From assembly GCA_020348865.1 (NCBI GenBank), contig CP070754.1, positions 1,115,624 to 1,164,428 on the forward strand: 48,805 bases of DNA, given 5' to 3'. The notes under the pieces are model-generated. The model saw only the letters and a program-made list of their open reading frames with translations, was not told the DNA's origin and did no database searches. Positions 42,147 to 48,805 of this stretch are shown one piece after another. The first letter of the stretch is position 1; each line of letters opens with the position of its first letter. This DNA is from Candidatus Bathyarchaeota archaeon (lineage in GTDB: Archaea; Thermoproteota; Bathyarchaeia; Bathyarchaeales; Bathyarchaeaceae). Made by a program: the position numbers and the translations under genes.

Positions 42147-43250
42147 TTACCTCTCGATGTAAGAGTTAATCTTCCCCCAGTCAAACCGATCGGTCTCCAA
42201 CGTGTTCTTAACAAAGTTGAACAATTTAATCCGCACTCTCGAAGACAGAGTAGGATACCAAATTGGTGAAGCTATTACTAGTCCTCTCCACGCATAGAAA
42301 GGTTGCACAACCTCTAGCATTTCTTCATCACCTGTTTTGTCCAGATAGTTCCTCCAGAACCGGTTGAATAAAATCTCAAACGGACCTGATAACTGTCCGT
42401 ACGCCTGCAACGAGTAAAAAATGTAATTAATCGTCATAGCAGTTAAATCATCTGCAGGCTCACCCCACTCACCTCTGCTACGATCTAAAACCGTGAAATC
42501 CACGCCATCCCGAAATAGTACATTCCACGGATGGTAATCTCCGTGAACCTGTGCCAAACGGTGTGTTTTCGGCTTAAGCTTCCACCTCCACTCCACACAA
42601 CGCTTCTCAATCTCACACAAATCCTCTCCATGAATATACTGTAATCCCTCTGGATAGCTGTCAGTCAAGCCCATAATGCACTCCCCGTGCCCTAGCAACT
42701 CCCGAATCCGCCTTAAATACAATCCAGCCCCATGAGATTTCATCCTGTGAATAGCAGCCAAATAGTCCGACAAGGCCTGACATCTATCAAGGTCCAACCG
42801 TGACATCCGACCACGCTCTCGAATCCTGTCCAAGTCTCTGAAATACGGCCGACCCTGCGCCATATCCATCATGATGAAGAATTCTATGCAATCACCCAGA
42901 GATTTCAGCGATCCTTCCTTGGTAAAAGCGCCAACATCGACAGAACGAGCATGTTTGGGCAGCCTATTGAAGACGGAGTGCTGCCACAGCAAGGTCTGAG
43001 CCCGATCAGAATAATGGTCATGACCGAAGCCGGTGGATTGCATGGTCTCCAGAATCACGCGCTTCAGTTTCCCGTCTGCAATGAACTCGACTTGATAGGG
43101 AACACCATATCCGAAGCCTTTCAATTTCTTCCTGGGCTTCTTCACTCTCGCCTTTCGCTTCCCTAGCTCACCTACATACTGAATCTCAACGTCCGTTTGA
43201 TAGACATCTCGAAGGTACTTGCTCAACTTATCCAATTGTAGCTCAGTCAT
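42147..43250 (-). CDS. Aminoglycoside-phosphotransferase-fold (APH) kinase
   Basis: This 367-residue protein kinase-like small-molecule kinase has a C-terminal APH domain with the catalytic loop AQVHGDYHPWNVLFRDGVDF, followed by TVLDRSRGEWGEPADDLTAM (metal-binding Asp), and an N-terminal lobe with AKVKKPRKKLKGFGYG-like basic sequence and VILETMQSTGFGHDHYSDRA. The family phosphorylates hydroxyl groups of varied substrates; resistance is unlikely as the native role. Its neighbour is an APS-kinase-like protein, so both may act on one pathway, which is inference. Confidence 0.85.
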   Translation of the reverse strand: MTELQLDKLSKYLRDVYQTDVEIQYVGELGKRKARVKKPRKKLKGFGYGVPYQVEFIADGKLKRVILETMQSTGFGHDHYSDRAQTLLWQHSVFNRLPKHARSVDVGAFTKEGSLKSLGDCIEFFIMMDMAQGRPYFRDLDRIRERGRMSRLDLDRCQALSDYLAAIHRMKSHGAGLYLRRIRELLGHGECIMGLTDSYPEGLQYIHGEDLCEIEKRCVEWRWKLKPKTHRLAQVHGDYHPWNVLFRDGVDFTVLDRSRGEWGEPADDLTAMTINYIFYSLQAYGQLSGPFEILFNRFWRNYLDKTGDEEMLEVVQPFYAWRGLVIASPIWYPTLSSRVRIKLFNFVKNTLETDRFDWGKINSYIER

Positions 43251-43315
43251 TCTTCCAGCCTCTCACCCAAATCACGAGTCAAGTGAAAATAAAACTTTGC
43301 GCCTGAACCTATTCA

Positions 43316-43325
43316 TTTTTTAAAT
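43316..43325 (+). promoter_or_regulatory. TATA box of ahcY
   Basis: TTTTTAAATG predicts initiation near 43347, giving a leader of about 15 nt to the ATG at 43362. Confidence 0.4.
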
Positions 43326-43361
43326 GCCAATAAATAAAAAGATAGGAAGAGTGAACCATCA

Positions 43362-44618
43362 ATGACCCTCTCTAAACCTAAGAAGGCCAGCCTAGCCCCA
43401 CAAGGAAACTTGCTCATCGAATGGGCCTCCATGCACATGCCAGTTCTAGACCAAATCAAGAAACGATTCACACAAGAAAAACCATTTGAAGGCGTTTCCA
43501 TAGGTGCTTGTCTTCACGTAACCAAAGAAACCGGAGTGCTCGTTGAAACACTCGTGGCAGGAGGAGCAGAGGTCTCACTATGTGGGTCTAACCCGCTCTC
43601 AACCCAAGATGAGGTAGCCGCCGCATTAGCAGAAAAGGGAACAAACGTGTACGCGTGGCGGGGGGAAACCACTGAAGAGTACTATTGGTGTGTCAACAAA
43701 GTTATCGACCACGAGCCACAGATTACGTTGGACGATGGAGCTGATCTTGTAGGTACAATCCATAAGAAGAGGAAAGAAAACTTAGAAAACATCAAAGGAG
43801 GCACCGAGGAAACCACAACAGGAGTTGTGCGACTAAGAGCCATGGAAAAAACAGGCACTCTCAAATATCCAATTATCGCCGTAAACGACGCATACACGAA
43901 ATATTTGTTCGACAACCGCTACGGCACAGGGCAGAGCACTCTAGATGGAATACTCCGTTCCACAAATATCTTGCTAGCCGGAAAAAACTTTGTCGTGTGC
44001 GGCTACGGGTGGTGCGGTCGAGGGATAGCATTACGGGCTAAGGGCATGGGTGCAAACGTCACTGTTACCGAAGTGAATCCGACGAGAGCTCTTGAAGCAG
44101 TCATGGATGGCTTTCACGTAGCAGCGATTAGTGAAGCATCTAGAACGGGCGACATCTTCGTAACCGCCACAGGAGACCTCAACATCATCAAGAAAGAACA
44201 TATGGTCAGAATGAAGAGTGGTGCCATCCTTGCCAATAGCGGGCACTTCAACGTAGAAATCAACATATCAGATCTAGAAAACATTTCATCTTCAAAAAGA
44301 ATCATTCGTCCAAACCTAGAAGAGTACACTCTCCAAAACGGGCGGCGACTCTACTTGCTGGCTGAAGGAAGGCTTGTGAATCTTGCAGCAGCAGAAGGTC
44401 ACCCGTCCGAAGTTATGGACATGTCTTTCGCAAACCAAGCCTTATGCACTGAACATTTGGTTAAAAAAGCGGAAATGGAACCCAAGGTTTACAGTGTCCC
44501 CAAAGAAATCGATGAGCTTATAGCCAGCCTTAAATTAGAAGCGATGAATGTGAAGATTGATGAACTTGACGAAGAACAGAAAAAGTATATCGGCAGTTGG
44601 GAAGCTGGAACCATCTAA
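43362..44618 (+). CDS. ahcY: S-adenosylhomocysteine hydrolase
   Basis: This 418-residue NAD-dependent enzyme splits SAH to homocysteine and adenosine. Seen: [38 protein letters not shown], the catalytic [22 protein letters not shown] region, the NAD loop [34 protein letters not shown], and C-terminal [20 protein letters not shown]. Length matches archaeal and thermophile SahH. It restores the methyl cycle used by RNA methyltransferases such as the one in this window. Confidence 0.97.
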   Translation: MTLSKPKKASLAPQGNLLIEWASMHMPVLDQIKKRFTQEKPFEGVSIGACLHVTKETGVLVETLVAGGAEVSLCGSNPLSTQDEVAAALAEKGTNVYAWRGETTEEYYWCVNKVIDHEPQITLDDGADLVGTIHKKRKENLENIKGGTEETTTGVVRLRAMEKTGTLKYPIIAVNDAYTKYLFDNRYGTGQSTLDGILRSTNILLAGKNFVVCGYGWCGRGIALRAKGMGANVTVTEVNPTRALEAVMDGFHVAAISEASRTGDIFVTATGDLNIIKKEHMVRMKSGAILANSGHFNVEINISDLENISSSKRIIRPNLEEYTLQNGRRLYLLAEGRLVNLAAAEGHPSEVMDMSFANQALCTEHLVKKAEMEPKVYSVPKEIDELIASLKLEAMNVKIDELDEEQKKYIGSWEAGTI

Positions 44619-44631
44619 ACAATACGTAAAC

Positions 44632-44639
44632 TTTATAAT
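44632..44639 (+). promoter_or_regulatory. TATA box of small membrane protein gene
   Basis: TTTATAAT predicts initiation near 44662, about 15 nt before the ATG at 44677. Confidence 0.45.
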
Positions 44640-44676
44640 AGGTTGCACTCATAAAAGTGGCTAAATTGGTGGTTCT

Positions 44677-44961
44677 ATGGTCAGTAAGGATCAAGCTATT
44701 GGTTGGTTAATCTGCTTGGTTTGTGTGGTAATTGCAGTTGTGTATACCGTTACACTAGTCTGGCAGGATTGGGTCACCTGGGCGAGCCCGCGTGATGTTC
44801 AAATTTGGCTAATAGGTGCACCAGTGTATATCGCTCTTGTTGCAGTATTGGTCATTGGCGCTTGGATCGGATGGACTATGGCAACTACACCCCCTCCAAA
44901 GCCTATTGAAGAGATCGAAGCCGAAGAAAAGCCCTCGGAAGAAAAAGAAGAGAAGAAGTAG
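44677..44961 (+). CDS. Small two-helix membrane protein with acidic/basic tail
   Basis: This 94-residue protein has two transmembrane helices (residues 7-28 and 45-68), a WVTWASPRD loop between them, and a charged C-terminal tail after TTPPPKPIEEIEAEEKPSEE, probably cytoplasmic. A clear TATA box lies upstream, and a T-run lies 18 bases after the stop. No family was recognised. Confidence 0.72.
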   Translation: MVSKDQAIGWLICLVCVVIAVVYTVTLVWQDWVTWASPRDVQIWLIGAPVYIALVAVLVIGAWIGWTMATTPPPKPIEEIEAEEKPSEEKEEKK

Positions 44962-44978
44962 ACAAGTGAACCCTTCCC

Positions 44979-44984
44979 TTTTTT
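44979..44984 (+). terminator. T-run terminator candidate
   Basis: Six consecutive T follow CCCTTCCC 18 bases after the small membrane protein stop, as expected of archaeal oligo-T termination. The convergent inositol-phosphate synthase gene ends 50 bases further on. Confidence 0.4.
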
Positions 44985-45032
44985 GTGCAACGATCTAGGT
45001 CTATGATTGGCAAAGCCAACAGCATTTTACGC

Positions 45033-46088
45033 TTATCCAGCAATGAATTTGTCAAACGATTGCTCAGCTTCTGTCAGTGGCATCACCTGTGGAGGATGTT
45101 TGAAAGCGTAGGCTGAAACAATTGGCAGAGGGCCAATTAGCCCTCGGTCAAGTGCTATTTTCACCCCTCGTATTACATCGTACAATATTGAGCCCGCGTT
45201 TGGAGCGTCAATAGTGTTAAGCCTCACGTCAAGTTCCACAGGGGTCCTTCCGAAGTATAACCCCTTGATCCAAAAATAGCTGTCCCGTCGATTCTGCAAA
45301 AAGTCAACATAATCAGTTGATCCAGCAACGATAGAAGTCTTGTATGGCAAGGCGGTTTCAGCCGCTTTTGTTTTCACAATCCTTTTGACTTCTTTTGTTC
45401 TTTCGAGTGTGTCAAGAGATTCTGCGCCTCCACCAACATCGAGTTGATAAGTTTCAGAGATTGAAACACCTCGATCAGATAGTAGCTTGAGAAGAGTCTT
45501 GTGAAGAGCCGTGGCTCCCACTTGATCCATCAAGTCGTCGCCTACGAGGGGCAGTTTAGCCTTAGTGAAGCGTTTGCCCCACTTGACATCGCTGGCAATG
45601 AAAACGGGTGTTGCATTTATGAAGGCGCATCCCGCCTCAAGTGATTCCTGGGCATACCATCTTGAAGCTTCTTTCGCTCCGCTTGGTAAGAGGTCAATCA
45701 CTATCTCAGCATTGCTCTCGCGAAGCTTCTGGGCTACATCAACTTCTGGGGATTCCGATATCTTTATGATGTGCTTTACGGAATCGCTCACACCATCCAA
45801 AACAGAACCTTTCAAAACTGGCACGTCCATTTTGGGCACATCAACAAGTTTGGTGGTGTTGTTTGGTGGAGAAAATATGGCGTCTGACAGGTCTTTTCCA
45901 ACTTTTCCAGTTTCGATGTCGAATGCAGACACGAATTCGATGTCTCGGGGATGATAGCCCTGGAGAAATAGGTTTTTCAGTCCAACCGCCTCTTCCTCTT
46001 TAGCAACATCCATGTAATGATAGACTCCTTGAACTATTCCTGACGCGCAATTTCCAACTCCCAGCAACGCAACTTTGATTTTAGACAT
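45033..46088 (-). CDS. ino1: myo-Inositol-1-phosphate synthase
   Basis: This 351-residue NAD-dependent enzyme converts glucose 6-phosphate to inositol 1-phosphate, a precursor of inositol lipids and, in some archaea, solutes. The N-terminal dinucleotide fold is IKVALLGVGNCASGIVQGVY. Family motifs VGDDLMDQVGATALHKTLLK, DVGGGAESLDTL, SIVAGSTDYVDFLQNRRDS and TIDAPNAGSILYDVIRGVK are present. I chose ATG 46088 (MSKIKVALLG) because the Rossmann fold begins there; an upstream frame to 46259 lacks conserved sequence and would pass through the promoter. Confidence 0.95.
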   Translation of the reverse strand: MSKIKVALLGVGNCASGIVQGVYHYMDVAKEEEAVGLKNLFLQGYHPRDIEFVSAFDIETGKVGKDLSDAIFSPPNNTTKLVDVPKMDVPVLKGSVLDGVSDSVKHIIKISESPEVDVAQKLRESNAEIVIDLLPSGAKEASRWYAQESLEAGCAFINATPVFIASDVKWGKRFTKAKLPLVGDDLMDQVGATALHKTLLKLLSDRGVSISETYQLDVGGGAESLDTLERTKEVKRIVKTKAAETALPYKTSIVAGSTDYVDFLQNRRDSYFWIKGLYFGRTPVELDVRLNTIDAPNAGSILYDVIRGVKIALDRGLIGPLPIVSAYAFKHPPQVMPLTEAEQSFDKFIAG

Positions 46089-46130
46089 GAACACGTACCA
46101 GCTACAGTGTGGTATATCAATCGTGTTGAA

Positions 46131-46140
46131 AATATTTATG
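46131..46140 (-). promoter_or_regulatory. TATA box of ino1
   Basis: CATAAATATT on the minus strand predicts initiation near 46108, about 20 nt before the ATG at 46088. Confidence 0.45.
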
Positions 46141-46215
46141 CTCGAAATCCGGTCCAGAGTTTCCGCAACTTTCACGTATGCAGTCCTGAGCCACCAACGA
46201 GGGATGAAGAACGTT

Positions 46216-46227
46216 TGATTTATTATT
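46216..46227 (+). promoter_or_regulatory. TATA box of glyS
   Basis: TGATTTATTATT predicts initiation near 46248, about 33 nt before the ATG at 46281. Confidence 0.4.
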
Positions 46228-46280
46228 GGCCAGAGCCCTAATGGTTCATAATACAACATGTAACCAGAAGTGAGCAGTAT

Positions 46281-48032
46281 ATGCAGATTCGAGACAAGTT
46301 CGAGAAAATTAGTGAGTTGGCGAAGCGTCGAGGCTTTTTCTGGCCTTCCTACGAAATCTACGGTGGCATAAGTGGTTTTATGACGTTTGGTCCATTAGGT
46401 TCCGTATTGAAGAGAAAGATTGAGGATAAGTTCCGAGACGTCTTCATTAACCCACTTGGGTTCTATGAGATCGAGTCATCAGTAATTATGCCCGGAAAAG
46501 TGTTTGAAGCTTCTGGCCATGTGGATCACTTTAAGGAGCCAATGATCGAGTGTAGTAAGTGCAAGCGAAGGTTCCGAGCGGATCACGTACTCCGAGAGTC
46601 CACACAGATGAGCGACACGGAAACCGAAAAGCTCAGTCTTGCAGATTTGATGAAGGAACTGGACAAACTTGGCATTCACTGTCCGGAATGCGGTGGGGAT
46701 TTTGGTAATCCCAGACAATTCTTAACTATGTTCACAACTACGATTGGACCTTATTCTGAAGCAATCGGCTATGGTCGTCCTGAGGCTGCCCAAGGCATTT
46801 TCGTGGAATTTAAGCGGGTCTACGAGTGTGCTCGAGGAAGGCTTCCGTTTGGAGTTGTTCAGGTTGGTCATGCACTGAGGAATGAAATCTCACCGCGGCA
46901 GGGTCCAATAAGGCTGAGAGAGTTTACCATTATAGACCTTGAATTCTTCTTTGACCCTGAGGATCCGCAATGCCTACTGTTGAAAGACGTCGAAAACGAA
47001 TCTCTGCGGTTGATATTGGCGGAAAATAAGCTGAAAGGTTCAAAGAACCCAGTTGAAGTCACGGTCAAGGAAGCTTTGAATAAAGGACTTATAAAGGCAA
47101 AGTGGCAGGCTTTTTTCATGGTCTTATCCAAACATTTCTTGATGAAACTAGGCGTTCCTGAAAATCGGCAACGCTTCATTGAAAAGCTGGAATGGGAGAG
47201 AGCACACTATTCTGTGCAGGGGTTCGACCAGGAAGTCTTTCTTGAACGATGGGGCTGGGTTGAAGTCTCAGGCCACAATTATCGAACAAACTATGATTTG
47301 AAGCAACATATGGAATTCAGCGGGGTCAACATGAGAACTTTTAAGGAACACGAAAAGGCAACTGGGAGGGAAGAGGTAGTCGTCAGCCCCATTATGTCGA
47401 AGATCGGCCCAGCCTTCAGAGACAAGGCTTCCGAAGTTGCTCGATTGATTTCTGATGTAGACCCGAAGGCGGTGGAAGCAGGATTCAAGAAACAAGGCTT
47501 CTACATGGCGGGAGATTTTAGAGTTATGCCTCAATATGTAGAAATCGTGCGTAGAAGTGTCGATGAAAAGGGGAGGCAGTTTATTCCTCACGTGGTAGAG
47601 CCAAGCTTTGGATCAGATCGAATGGTCTACATCGCCCTAGAATACGCTTACAGAGTGAAGAGTGGGCGAACAGTTCTCAGCTTGCCACGAGAACTCGCAC
47701 CCAGAGAGATAGGCGTGTTTCCGTTGGTAATCAAAGATGGTTTACCTGAAAAGGCAAAGCAAGTATATGATGTGTTCATAGATGAGGGCTTTGACGTAGA
47801 GTATGATGAATCAGGCTCTATTGGGAGACGATACGCAAGAGCTGACGAGGTAGGTACTCCTCTACAGGTAACCATCGATTATCAGACGTTGAAGGATGAT
47901 ACGGTGACCATACGTGATCGCGATACATGGAAACAGGTTAGGAGTAGGATAAGTGGGCTTCCTAAACTGCTCCACGCTTTTCTCCGTTACAAAGTCGAAT
48001 TCGGAGATCTGGGGCAACCAATCAAGGGCTAG
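46281..48032 (+). CDS. glyS: Glycyl-tRNA synthetase (alpha2 type)
   Basis: This 583-residue class II synthetase has KRRGFFWPSYEIYGGISGFM, GPLGSVLKRKIEDKF, a zinc-binding insertion (CSKCKRRFRADH ... CPECGGDF), the motif 2 region ALRNEISPRQGPIRLREFTI and motif 3 HVVEPSFGSDRMVYIALEYA. A C-terminal anticodon-binding domain follows (LPRELAPREIGVFPLVIKDG). Length fits archaeal/eukaryotic GlyRS. It is transcribed divergently from ino1. Confidence 0.97.
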   Translation: MQIRDKFEKISELAKRRGFFWPSYEIYGGISGFMTFGPLGSVLKRKIEDKFRDVFINPLGFYEIESSVIMPGKVFEASGHVDHFKEPMIECSKCKRRFRADHVLRESTQMSDTETEKLSLADLMKELDKLGIHCPECGGDFGNPRQFLTMFTTTIGPYSEAIGYGRPEAAQGIFVEFKRVYECARGRLPFGVVQVGHALRNEISPRQGPIRLREFTIIDLEFFFDPEDPQCLLLKDVENESLRLILAENKLKGSKNPVEVTVKEALNKGLIKAKWQAFFMVLSKHFLMKLGVPENRQRFIEKLEWERAHYSVQGFDQEVFLERWGWVEVSGHNYRTNYDLKQHMEFSGVNMRTFKEHEKATGREEVVVSPIMSKIGPAFRDKASEVARLISDVDPKAVEAGFKKQGFYMAGDFRVMPQYVEIVRRSVDEKGRQFIPHVVEPSFGSDRMVYIALEYAYRVKSGRTVLSLPRELAPREIGVFPLVIKDGLPEKAKQVYDVFIDEGFDVEYDESGSIGRRYARADEVGTPLQVTIDYQTLKDDTVTIRDRDTWKQVRSRISGLPKLLHAFLRYKVEFGDLGQPIKG

Positions 48033-48053
48033 AAGTTTACATCCTTTCGCTAC

Positions 48054-48063
48054 ATTTTTTAAG
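48054..48063 (+). promoter_or_regulatory. TATA box of DUF47 gene
   Basis: ATTTTTTAAG predicts initiation near 48086. The GAGAGGAGGA ribosome-binding site follows, then GTG at 48118. Confidence 0.4.
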
Positions 48064-48117
48064 GCTTTCACCTATCGTATGTCGTGTGTCGATGATAACT
48101 TTTGAGAGGAGGAAGCA

Positions 48118-48777
48118 GTGGTTTTCCCAGTGGAAACTGAAGAGCGAGTGAAACGAAGGGCTCTCAATGTTTGTCGAGACCACTTAAGAAAGGTAACGGA
48201 AGTTGCTCGCAAGGTTTCACAAATGGTTGACTGCTTCGTAAAGGGAGACAATAAATCGGCTAGAGTGTTGTTCACAGAGATTAAGAAATCAAGAGAGGAA
48301 GTTGATAGAGCAAGACGAATGGTTTCACTGGAACTCGCTGAGATCGGGGCTATTTTAATGAGTCGTGAAGACTTCCTCCGTTTCACTAACTTGACAAGCG
48401 AAATCGCAGATTTTTCTGAGGGTATCGCGTTTCGACTGCTCGAGATTATGGAGAAGCAGTGGAACGTACCTCTGAAAGTTAAAGAGGGGTTGATGGAGCT
48501 TTCGGGTGGAGTGTTCGAAACCGTCTCAAAGCTTCGGGAGACCGCTATGACCCTGAGTTATGGTTCTACGAAGACTCTTGAGAAAGCTAGGGAAGTAGAG
48601 ACTGCTGAACATCTTGTTGACGATCTTTATCGAGAGCTTGAATTAGAAATCATAAATAGTCAGACTGAAATCCCTGTGCTAATTCTTCTGAGAGACGTAA
48701 CAAGACTTCTGGAAGATGCAGCTGACAAGGCTGAAGATGCTTCTGATGTTGCTCGCATTTTATCCTTCACAATCTAG
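48118..48777 (+). CDS. DUF47 / PhoU-like protein
   Basis: This 219-residue all-helical protein has a DUF47 (COG1392) layout: amphipathic helices with SREEVDRARRMVSLELAEIG, LTSEIADFSEGIAFRLLEIM, EHLVDDLYRELELEIINSQT and a C-terminal DVTRLLEDAADKAEDASDVA. Such proteins are PhoU-related and often accompany phosphate (Pit) transporters, which they may regulate. No transporter is visible before the right edge. GTG 48118 follows a strong GAGAGGAGGA. Confidence 0.87.
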   Translation: MVFPVETEERVKRRALNVCRDHLRKVTEVARKVSQMVDCFVKGDNKSARVLFTEIKKSREEVDRARRMVSLELAEIGAILMSREDFLRFTNLTSEIADFSEGIAFRLLEIMEKQWNVPLKVKEGLMELSGGVFETVSKLRETAMTLSYGSTKTLEKAREVETAEHLVDDLYRELELEIINSQTEIPVLILLRDVTRLLEDAADKAEDASDVARILSFTI

Positions 48778-48805
48778 AGAAAAGCTGGAACGGAACTGGG
48801 ATGTC

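Noticed and set aside
46089..46259. N-terminal extension of ino1
   Set aside because: It lacks conserved sequence and covers the ino1 promoter; the Rossmann fold begins at 46088.
1..48805. CRISPR array, insertion sequence, tRNA or rRNA gene
   Set aside because: Reading both strands of the gaps gave no regularly spaced repeats, transposase motifs, cloverleaf structures or conserved rRNA strings.

Overview
The window is archaeal chromosome, most likely from a TACK-lineage organism; Bathyarchaeia is my best guess, but no marker here settles the phylum. The evidence is eukaryote-like ribosomal proteins (L7Ae, S28e, L24e, L34e, L14e), aIF5B, a family-B DNA polymerase that reads like the crenarchaeal PolB1 of Sulfolobus, archaeal lipid genes (isopentenyl phosphate kinase, type 2 IPP isomerase, prenyltransferase), CofE for F420, and archaeal promoter layout (AT-rich TATA boxes about 25-30 nt before short or absent leaders). 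GTG and TTG starts are common and usually follow GGTGA- or GGAGG-like Shine-Dalgarno sequences. I found no tRNA, rRNA, CRISPR array or insertion sequence.

Layout. 1-5 kb: a partial ATP-cone/restriction-endonuclease-like gene; a three-gene membrane redox operon (exported protein, NapH-like 4Fe-4S membrane protein, tiny Cys-rich membrane protein); a processive membrane glycosyltransferase. Three copies of a short repeat lie in the gaps. 5-13 kb: cation efflux protein, branched-chain aminotransferase, FAD-dependent amine oxidoreductase, a secreted protein with five beta-type repeats, then QueT, an S-component-like membrane protein and cofE. A compact pseudoknot resembling a preQ1-I riboswitch sits directly before queT. 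13-23 kb: zinc-ribbon miniprotein, polB1 (broken by a +1 frameshift), RsmB-type methyltransferase, agmatinase, two tandem moeA genes and membrane proteins. 23-26 kb: L7Ae-S28e-L24e and aIF5B. 26-30 kb: an archaeal type IV pilus operon (ATPase, two membrane platform proteins, pilin). 30-37 kb: zinc-ribbon protein, membrane protein, the gltX/prenyltransferase/fni/ipk isoprenoid operon, and hsp20. 37-41 kb: the end of the spc-type ribosomal operon (L15, SecY, DUF106, L34e, cmk, L14e). 41-49 kb: APS-kinase-like and APH-like kinases, SAH hydrolase, inositol-1-phosphate synthase, glycyl-tRNA synthetase and a DUF47/PhoU-like protein.

How the genes fit together. Most of the window is housekeeping: translation, secretion, replication and membrane-lipid synthesis. 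IPK, IDI2 and the prenyltransferase form one route from isopentenyl phosphate to the isoprenoid chains of archaeal lipids, and inositol-1-phosphate synthase could supply polar headgroups. Two MoeA paralogues point to molybdenum/tungsten enzymes elsewhere. The most unusual points are the predicted queT riboswitch, the redox operon with its Cys-rich miniprotein, the frameshifted polymerase, the L7Ae gene with no AUG/GUG/UUG start at its conserved N-terminus, the absence of adk and ndk from their customary places, and the APS-kinase-like/APH-like kinase pair.
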